From CAZTHC01 sp964613425 (GTDB lineage: Bacteria; Bacillota; Clostridia; TANB77; CAG-508), in assembly GCA_964613425.1 (NCBI GenBank), contig CAZTHC010000020.1:1-19872 (forward strand): a stretch of DNA of 19,872 nucleotides, given 5' to 3'. The notes beneath the pieces are model-generated. The model made no database searches. It was not told where the DNA came from and saw nothing but the letters and a program-made list of their open reading frames with translations. Below are positions 15,203-19,872 of the stretch, piece by piece. The stretch's first letter is position 1. Each line of letters begins with the position of its first letter. The position numbers and the translations under genes are program-made.

Positions 15203-15752
15203 ATAAACCACCTTCTTCCAAATACTTTTTTAACTGTTTTCTAAGTCTTAATAATGTAGTTTTAGCGCTACTTTCGCTTATTTTATTATTAAAAGAAATT
15301 TCTTTAATTGAATATAAGTACCAATATCTATCTAAAAAAATTTTTCTTCTATCTCTAGGTAATTCTGATAAAAATATATTAATTGCATTAATCAAATTGT
15401 TATAATCTACTTCTCCTTCAACATTATTGTTTGAAACAATGCAATCATTTAACTCTTCGAGTGCAACCTCAAGCGTATAGTCTCTTTTCTGTGTTGTTTT
15501 CCTTTCATACTTATTAATAGACAAATTTCTTGTTATCTTTCCTAAATAAATCTTTAATATATTAGGTCTTTGTGGCGGAATACTGTTCCATGTTTTTAAG
15601 TATGTATCATTAACGCATTCTTTAGCTTCTTCAGTGTTTTGTAAAATGTTAAATGAAATAGTGTTACAATATCCTCCATATTTCTTATCTGTTTCATATA
15701 TTGCCTTTTCTTCCCTTGACCAATATAAATCTACTATTTTTTGATCCTCCAT
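15195..15752 (-). CDS. ECF-type RNA polymerase sigma factor
   Basis: A 185-residue extracytoplasmic-function sigma factor. Region 2 spans about 15-90 (YETDKKYGGYCNTISFNILQN, TEEAKECVNDTYLKTWNSIPP, YLGKITRNLSINKY). Region 4 spans about 118-178 (INIFLSELPRDRRKIFLDRYWYLYSIKEIS, SESSAKTTLLRLRKQLKKYLEEGG). The length is normal. GGAGGGAG precedes the ATG. Directly upstream is an ECF-type promoter (TGTAAC-16-TGTC), indicating autoregulation. It is followed by the overlapping anti-sigma gene and then the UvrA paralogue. The signal is unknown; envelope stress is the usual theme of the group. Confidence 0.9.
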   Translation of the reverse strand: MEDQKIVDLYWSREEKAIYETDKKYGGYCNTISFNILQNTEEAKECVNDTYLKTWNSIPPQRPNILKIYLGKITRNLSINKYERKTTQKRDYTLEVALEELNDCIVSNNNVEGEVDYNNLINAINIFLSELPRDRRKIFLDRYWYLYSIKEISFNNKISESSAKTTLLRLRKQLKKYLEEGGLYE

Positions 15753-15777
15753 ATTTATACTCCCTCCTAACTATAAA

Positions 15778-15803
15778 GACAGTATTTATTTTGATTGGTT
15801 ACA
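15778..15803 (-). promoter_or_regulatory. ECF-type promoter, probably autoregulatory
   Basis: On the minus strand TGTAAC (15798-15803), 16-base spacer, TGTC (15778-15781). This matches the AAC/GTC pattern with N16 spacing known for ECF promoters, and it lies about 25 bases before the sigma ATG. The -35 element ends one base before the repeat copy 3 begins (15804). Confidence 0.55.
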
Positions 15804-15858
15804 CTTTATTGCCAAAAGGGACGGAGGTTTTTGGCAACTTTTAACATATATTTAATTA
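15804..15858 (-). repeat. GGACGGAGG hairpin repeat, short copy 3
   Basis: The hairpin is at 15809-15837 (arms TTGCCAAAA and TTTTGGCAA, loop GGGACGGAGGT) with an AT tail. All 55 bases are identical to copy 4 (19818-19872), in the same orientation. Its right end supplies the stop codon (15856-15858) of the zinc-ribbon gene, and its left end touches the -35 element of the ECF promoter. It lacks the AT palindrome of the long copies. Confidence 0.85.
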
Positions 15859-16110
15859 ATTTTTCCATCTTTTTAAAGTTGGAAATATTTTTTCACAAAA
15901 TGACTTCATCTCTTCATTTGTCATACCAGCTTGTGAACCAAATTTAGAACACATTTCTATGTATTCCTCCATTGTAACTTTATCAATAAATTCTCCATCT
16001 TTATAGCAATATTTGCAATAATCATTATTAACACTTCCATCGCTATTTAAACCCAATTGTTCATCTGAATTTATTGGCATTCCGCAACTCTGACATATTC
16101 TGTTTTCCAT
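15856..16110 (-). CDS. Small zinc-ribbon protein (Zn_ribbon_2 type)
   Basis: An 84-residue protein with a four-cysteine zinc site: C6, C9 (CQSCGMP) and C32, C35 (YCKYCYKDG). A helical tail follows (TMEEYIEMCSKFGSQAGMTNEEMKSFCEKIFPTLKRWKN). This is the 'putative zinc ribbon' family, small cytoplasmic proteins of unknown function often found beside unrelated genes. The start is the ATG at 16108-16110 with AAGGAAG upstream; the in-frame TTG six codons before is part of that site. It is transcribed alone from a promoter at 16208-16236. The stop codon lies in repeat copy 3, so the last residue may have been set by the insertion. Confidence 0.8.
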   Translation of the reverse strand: MENRICQSCGMPINSDEQLGLNSDGSVNNDYCKYCYKDGEFIDKVTMEEYIEMCSKFGSQAGMTNEEMKSFCEKIFPTLKRWKN

Positions 16111-16207
16111 ATTATCACTTCCTTGCAAATTTCACTAAGCATTTGCTCTGTCTGTCTTTGAAATTTCCTTGTTATATTAAATTCCATAATAATCTCTAGA
16201 TTTTATA

Positions 16208-16236
16208 ATAATAGCATTAAAATAAAAAATTATCAA
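16208..16236 (-). promoter_or_regulatory. Promoter of the zinc-ribbon gene
   Basis: On the minus strand TTGATA (16231-16236), 17-base spacer, TATTAT (16208-16213), giving a leader of about 90 bases. Confidence 0.55.
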
Positions 16237-16314
16237 CTAATCTTTCATATTGTTATTAACATTATTGTCACTATATCAATGACCAATTTTTTCTTTCATC
16301 TATTATAAAAAAAC

Positions 16315-16686
16315 TTAATATCTATATCCAATTTTATTATGAATTTCTTTATGACAGTTTGAGCAAACTAATATACATTTTAGTGCTTCCTTTTTATATT
16401 CTTTCCATGAAATAGTATTTCCAGAGCCGATTTTAAAATCTTTTTCTTTCGGATCTTTATGGTGAAATTCGAGTGCATCAATACATTTATTATAACCACA
16501 TATTTGACATTTTCCACCTAATAGTTTTATTGCTTGTAACTTCATATTCCTACGCAATATTGTTTTTTGATGTTTTATAGTATTATTATCTAGTCTTGTT
16601 GATTCGCCACTACATTCAAAACAATATATTCTTGTTGAACTCGTAGTTTCAAATCTGTTATTGCATATTTCACAAACTTTTATCAT
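16315..16686 (-). CDS. HNH endonuclease
   Basis: A 123-residue protein. An N-terminal zinc ribbon has C5, C8 (CEIC), C22 and C25 (CFEC). An HNH nuclease core follows: C60, C63 (CQICG), catalytic H75-H76 (ALEFHHKDP), then C108, N110, C111 and H116 (CSNCHKEIH). The metal-binding ββα fold is therefore complete and presumably active on DNA. Free-standing HNH enzymes of this size occur in phages, as homing nucleases and in mobile islands; no methyltransferase or host intron is seen here. The ribosome binding site (AAAGGATG) is distant, 9-10 bases before the ATG. Its own promoter lies at 16717-16745. Confidence 0.85.
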   Translation of the reverse strand: MIKVCEICNNRFETTSSTRIYCFECSGESTRLDNNTIKHQKTILRRNMKLQAIKLLGGKCQICGYNKCIDALEFHHKDPKEKDFKIGSGNTISWKEYKKEALKCILVCSNCHKEIHNKIGYRY

Positions 16687-16716
16687 ATTTGCTCACATCC
16701 TTTTCTATATTATAAT

Positions 16717-16745
16717 ATTATACTTATAAAAAAACTAGCGAACAA
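16717..16745 (-). promoter_or_regulatory. Promoter of the HNH gene
   Basis: On the minus strand TTGTTC (16740-16745), 17-base spacer, TATAAT (16717-16722), immediately after the terminator of the polysaccharide operon. Confidence 0.55.
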
Positions 16746-16750
16746 CAAAA

Positions 16751-16778
16751 AAACAAGCTAGATTTCTCTAACTTGTTT
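16751..16778 (-). terminator. Terminator of the polysaccharide/NUDIX operon
   Basis: AAACAAG, one mismatch, TAGA/TCTA, then CTTGTTT. On the minus strand the stem is followed by TTTTTTTGTTGTT. It lies about 145 bases beyond the NUDIX stop; the intervening AT-rich stretch shows no gene. Confidence 0.65.
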
Positions 16779-16921
16779 TTGGCTCGATTAACGCACAAGT
16801 ACGCAAACTCAAAGCCTAAATATATTTCAATTTTATTTTAGTTATTTTTTATAGTTTTAATTTAACATAAGTCTTTATATAAATCAAGTAGTTTATATAA
16901 TTTTATAATTTTATATTATAT

Positions 16922-17431
16922 CTAATTCTTATTTTGATTTGATAAATATGTAGTACACAATTCTAATCCTTGAACAACTGATGGTGTAAATCTTTTTTCT
17001 TCTAATAATTTTTCAATTTTAGAAATATTTGCCCATTTAGCTTCACTTACCTCATCAATTTGTAATTTTAAACATTTTTCATCAAAATCCTTATATGCTA
17101 TCCATATATCTACTAATCCATTTTCTCTTTTTATAGTACCAATTTTCTTTATATCATTGTAACTCAATTCAACTCCTAATTCTTCCTTTGTTTCTCTTAT
17201 GCAGGCTTGTTCACTATTCTCACCAGCTAAAACTGCACCACCAGTCATCGACCACATATTAGGAAATTTCTTTTTATTTGGCGAACGTTTTTGAATCAAA
17301 AATTCATTATTTTTATTTATAATCCAAATATGAACTGAAATATGATATTCATTTGGTTCCATTTTTTCTCCTCTATTGATGGTTTTTCCTAGCTTATTTC
17401 CATTTTCATCATACAAATCCCATTTTTCCAT
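16922..17431 (-). CDS. NUDIX hydrolase
   Basis: A 169-residue NUDIX-family protein, closest in layout to the YfcD/isopentenyl-diphosphate isomerase-like group (opening WDLYDENGNKLGKTINRGE, then HISVHIWIINKNNEFLIQKRS). The Nudix box is complete: G65-x5-E71-x7-R79-E80-x2-E83-E84-L-G86 (GGAVLAGENSEQACIRETKEELGV). These enzymes hydrolyse a nucleoside diphosphate linked to another group with Mg2+. The substrate is unknown. Position as last gene of a polysaccharide operon suggests a nucleotide-sugar or related metabolite (inference). GGGAGGT precedes the ATG by about 10 bases. It starts 7 bases after the upstream gene. Confidence 0.9.
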   Translation of the reverse strand: MEKWDLYDENGNKLGKTINRGEKMEPNEYHISVHIWIINKNNEFLIQKRSPNKKKFPNMWSMTGGAVLAGENSEQACIRETKEELGVELSYNDIKKIGTIKRENGLVDIWIAYKDFDEKCLKLQIDEVSEAKWANISKIEKLLEEKRFTPSVVQGLELCTTYLSNQNKN

Positions 17432-17438
17432 TTACTAT

Positions 17439-17984
17439 CTACCTCCCCATTTTATCTAACATTTCATCATAAGCTTCATTTTCTCTAGTATTTGAATTAT
17501 TCCAACTTACTATAGGATTATATCCTTTTTTTAAATAACTTTCAACACAAAAACATTTATATTCTTCTAATATTTTTACTGAATAATCAAATTCCTCTTT
17601 ATCATCTGTCATATGCAAAATAGTATCAAAATAATATTTAGGTAATTTTCCAGAATATCGTTCTCTTATATTTTTTTTATATCCTTCTATCTGTACACAA
17701 GTATGTTTTCTTTTCCTTTCTACAAATTTATATTCTCCATCTCCAATATCTATCAAAAATGGAATAACTTTAGAATTATCTGCAAAATCCATATATTCCA
17801 GTTTTTTTCTTATTCTAAAATCTGACATATCTTCAATAGCATACAATTTTCTTAAAAACTCCTCATATTTATCTTCTAAATCAAACACAGCTACTTGAAT
17901 AACTGGATATTTTAAAGCTGTTTCCATCATAATTTCTTTAGAAAATCTTTGAGCCACATTCCATAAAATTCCTATTGCATACAT
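17439..17984 (-). CDS. Unknown protein of the surface-polysaccharide operon
   Basis: A 181-residue cytoplasmic protein with no signal or membrane segment. I do not recognise a defined domain. Visible features: an opening MYAIGILWNVAQRFSKEIM, strand-like PVIQVAVFDLEDKYEEFLRKLY, a stretch VERKRKHTCVQIEGYKKNIRERY, and a conserved-looking FDTILHMTDDKEEFDYSVKIL where His and Asp residues cluster. The alternation of strands and helices suggests an α/β fold. It is packed between the glycosyltransferase (4 bases) and NUDIX (7 bases) genes, so it probably works on the same glycan or its precursor; a sugar- or nucleotide-transfer role is a guess from context only. Confidence 0.6.
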   Translation of the reverse strand: MYAIGILWNVAQRFSKEIMMETALKYPVIQVAVFDLEDKYEEFLRKLYAIEDMSDFRIRKKLEYMDFADNSKVIPFLIDIGDGEYKFVERKRKHTCVQIEGYKKNIRERYSGKLPKYYFDTILHMTDDKEEFDYSVKILEEYKCFCVESYLKKGYNPIVSWNNSNTRENEAYDEMLDKMGR

Positions 17985-17988
17985 AATT

Positions 17989-19452
17989 TTATCCTCTTTC
18001 TTTTATTATTTTATCTATATTTATAATCATATTACTAAGACTATTTTGTTCCCATAATGATTTTTTTAATTTGTCGTCTGGAAACTCTAATCCTTGTTGA
18101 AGTGTATTAAAACATTCTAAAGCATTTTCAACATAATATATACCATTTTCTTCTCCTAATACTTCCTTTGCCTCTTCAGAACCATAAACATTATCTATTA
18201 TAAATGTAGGTAAATCAAATTGTAAACATTCATAAACTGCTGTACTATAAACTCCAACTTGGCAATAACTATTTTGAGCATAATAATATATTTCATGTTC
18301 ATTTCCATCGATTATTGTGATATTATTTCTATTTAAAATATCATATTTTCTATTTCTTTCAAATGGATGTAATTTATAAATAATTTGGTATTCTGGATAA
18401 TCTTGTAAAAGCTTTGACAATTGAAAAGCAAAATTGCTCATTATATCCCCTAGTAAACCTTGTGAAACAAATAATATATTTTTTTTACTTTTATCTTTAA
18501 TATTATTTGAATATTCTTTTATTTTTAATTCCAAAAATGGATATCCACATGGAATAACTTTCACACTTTCAGTAGGTAAATACTTTTTATTTACAAATTT
18601 TTCACCAAATGAGAACATATAATTAGGCAGACATGTATACTTCTTATTCTTATAAAATTTGTAATGTATAGGTTCTGATATTCCAATATTGCCATGCTGC
18701 AAGTCAATAGAAGGTATACTTAATTTATTAGCAACCTCTGTTAGTAACAATCTAGGAATTGATGGACAATAAAAATTGATAATAACTTTTGGATGCGTTT
18801 TTATTAACATTTTTTCGAATTTTTTTCTCATAAATTTCACATATAATAAAATATCCAAAAAATAATCCATTAAATCCATCAAGGAAACATTAAATTCTTT
18901 TTCAACCATATTTAACACATTTTTTAACTGATTTTCTATTCTTTGCTTTTCTTTTATTTTAAATTTTTTAAACAATTGTATTTTAAAATCAGATTCAATT
19001 TGTAAAAAATCAGTATATATTAAATTATTAGTAGGTACTGGATAAAAATGTCCAACCTTAGATGCAGGAAAATTAGTCCAAAAAGGTTCTTCAAAAATAC
19101 TATATGAATATATATTATTTTTTTTAATTTCTTGCATTAGATAATCTGTATAAATACAATAATACAATTCTCCCTGTTTTATTCTACGAGGATGTGTCAA
19201 AACAAACAAATCTACTGGTTTTAATTTATTCCAATAAAAATATTTTTTAAAATTTACAATTTTTAGATACCATCTCTTTCTGTCATTACTTTGAGTATAT
19301 ACTGGAGAAAGATTATCTAACCTCATTTTTACATTATTATAAACTCTATCTCTGATATAATTCCATATTTCAACATCGTCTATCCTTAATTCAAATAAAT
19401 TTTCATTATCCTCAAATTTTAAAAATTTGTCTATATAATGTAAAGAATTCAT
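17989..19452 (-). CDS. Capsule/surface polysaccharide glycosyltransferase-like protein (GT-B-like)
   Basis: A 487-residue cytoplasmic protein with GT-B-like traits. The N-terminal half is lysine- and aromatic-rich and variable. The C-terminal half has the acceptor/donor cleft pattern LSIPSIDLQHGNIG, VIPCGYPFLE, KNILFVSQGLLGD, YQIIYKLHPFER and VGVYSTAVYECLQFDLPTFII. The LHP-x-E and S-T-A-x-x-E elements resemble those of capsule transferases of the KpsC/KpsS, CDP-glycerol transferase and polysialyltransferase groups. The exact sugar cannot be told. No membrane helices are evident. AAGAGG stands 8 bases before the ATG, 18 bases after the deacetylase remnant. It is even richer in A+T than most of the window, which fits horizontal transfer of capsule genes. 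Confidence 0.7.
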   Translation of the reverse strand: MNSLHYIDKFLKFEDNENLFELRIDDVEIWNYIRDRVYNNVKMRLDNLSPVYTQSNDRKRWYLKIVNFKKYFYWNKLKPVDLFVLTHPRRIKQGELYYCIYTDYLMQEIKKNNIYSYSIFEEPFWTNFPASKVGHFYPVPTNNLIYTDFLQIESDFKIQLFKKFKIKEKQRIENQLKNVLNMVEKEFNVSLMDLMDYFLDILLYVKFMRKKFEKMLIKTHPKVIINFYCPSIPRLLLTEVANKLSIPSIDLQHGNIGISEPIHYKFYKNKKYTCLPNYMFSFGEKFVNKKYLPTESVKVIPCGYPFLELKIKEYSNNIKDKSKKNILFVSQGLLGDIMSNFAFQLSKLLQDYPEYQIIYKLHPFERNRKYDILNRNNITIIDGNEHEIYYYAQNSYCQVGVYSTAVYECLQFDLPTFIIDNVYGSEEAKEVLGEENGIYYVENALECFNTLQQGLEFPDDKLKKSLWEQNSLSNMIINIDKIIKERG

Positions 19453-19470
19453 CCTTATTACCTCTTAAAT

Positions 19471-19851
19471 TCATATATTTATAAATTTACAATCTATTCT
19501 TGGAAATTTATATTTTTCTATTCGAACATTTATATCATTCGCCAGAAATGCTATATCTACATTTTCATTTTTTAAAATATTTTTAATTTTCTTGTTATAA
19601 CTACCATAAGGATATGAGAAAGCTAAAACATCATTTATTAACTGATTCTCTTTTAAAAATTTTATATTTTCAGTAATTTCATATTTTTGATTTTCAAAAT
19701 CTAAATATTCTAAATGCTTATGTGATTTAGTATGAGCCCCAAAACACATACCGTTATCTAACATCTCTTTTGCATTTTCAATTTTTATATAATAATCCGC
19801 ACAATTGAAATTTAAATCTTTATTGCCAAAAGGGACGGAGGTTTTTGGCAA
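19471..19851 (-). pseudogene. C-terminal half of a NodB polysaccharide deacetylase, front half replaced by repeat
   Basis: The open frame of 126 residues holds the second half of a NodB-domain deacetylase: the metal-binding H-x3-H in GAHTKSHKHL, the FSYPYGSYN motif, and the late block FPRIDCKFI. The first half, with the catalytic TFDDG motif, is absent. The first 11 codons (from a TTG at 19849-19851, without ribosome binding site) are read out of repeat copy 4; native sequence begins near codon 12. It cannot be an active deacetylase as it stands. Family members deacetylate N-acetyl sugars of surface polysaccharides. The missing half may lie beyond the window (insertion) or be lost (recombination). 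Confidence 0.75.
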
Positions 19852-19872
19852 CTTTTAACATATATTTAATTA
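19818..19872 (-). repeat. GGACGGAGG hairpin repeat, short copy 4 (runs to window edge)
   Basis: Identical over all 55 visible bases to copy 3 and in the same orientation; identity may extend past the window. The hairpin is at 19823-19851. It interrupts the NodB deacetylase reading frame. Confidence 0.85.

Noticed and set aside
15804..15837. The GGACGGAGG hairpin as a simple transcription terminator
   Set aside because: No T-run follows the stem on either strand in any of the four copies, and the loop is conserved.
16071..16187. A 38-codon minus-strand frame starting ATG GAA TTT, in the leader of the zinc-ribbon gene
   Set aside because: It has no ribosome binding site, overlaps the start of the zinc-ribbon gene out of frame, and matches nothing recognised.
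871..19452. Many plus-strand open frames of 60-170 codons opposite the minus-strand genes (for example 2753-3259 and 6551-6937)
   Set aside because: They lie wholly antisense to well-supported genes, lack ribosome binding sites and have the composition of mirror frames.
1..19872. CRISPR array, prophage or known antiphage defence system
   Set aside because: The repeats are too few and widely spaced, and there are no cas, phage structural, integrase or toxin-antitoxin genes. The HD, sirtuin and HNH genes are not arranged as in a known defence operon.

Overview
The window is very AT-rich DNA from an anaerobic Firmicute, most likely a gut-type member of the Clostridia. This rests on the A/T-biased codon use, strong AGGAGG-type ribosome binding sites, many TTGnnn-17-TATAAT promoters, a meso-diaminopimelate dehydrogenase, a YibE/F membrane protein, a SPASM radical SAM protein and a two-gene ECF sigma/anti-sigma unit. 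Species cannot be assigned from the sequence. All protein genes but one lie on the minus strand; the exception is a sigma-70-like gene at 8476-9258. The tRNA-Leu is also on the plus strand.

Region by region. 1-2214: the 5' part of a dGTPase-like HD phosphohydrolase (runs off the left edge), preceded by a DUF898 membrane protein with a long structured leader. 2550-4101: the 23S rRNA uracil-5-methyltransferase gene, followed by a 62-codon open stretch with no start codon. 4119-4447: tRNA-Leu(UAG) with its own promoter and terminator, bracketed by two GC-rich REP-like palindromes. 4458-7134: a three-gene operon (YibE/F, HD protein, radical SAM/SPASM). 7279-8250: ddh, divergent from the sigma-like gene; that gene in turn converges on a sirtuin gene across one shared terminator. 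10102-11584: a two-gene envelope operon (PlsC-like acyltransferase, SanA-like DUF218 protein). 11787-15752: an ECF sigma factor, its overlapping membrane anti-sigma factor, and a short UvrA paralogue that lacks the UvrB-binding region. 15856-16686: a small zinc-ribbon protein and an HNH nuclease, each with its own promoter. 16922-19851: a surface-polysaccharide operon (truncated NodB deacetylase, GT-B-like capsule glycosyltransferase, unknown protein, NUDIX hydrolase).

The most unusual feature is a dispersed hairpin repeat, TTGCCAA-nn-GGGACGGAGGT-TTTTGGCAA, present four times in the same orientation. Two long copies (about 95-101 bp) carry a second AT-rich palindrome with a promoter-like sequence, and they bracket the acyltransferase/SanA operon exactly. 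Two short copies, identical over at least 55 bp, bracket the 4-kb zinc-ribbon/HNH/polysaccharide block. One of these has replaced the front half of the deacetylase gene and the other abuts the ECF promoter. I see no CRISPR array, rRNA, transposase, integrase or recognisable defence system. The repeat family and the two gene blocks it delimits are the best candidate for something undescribed here.
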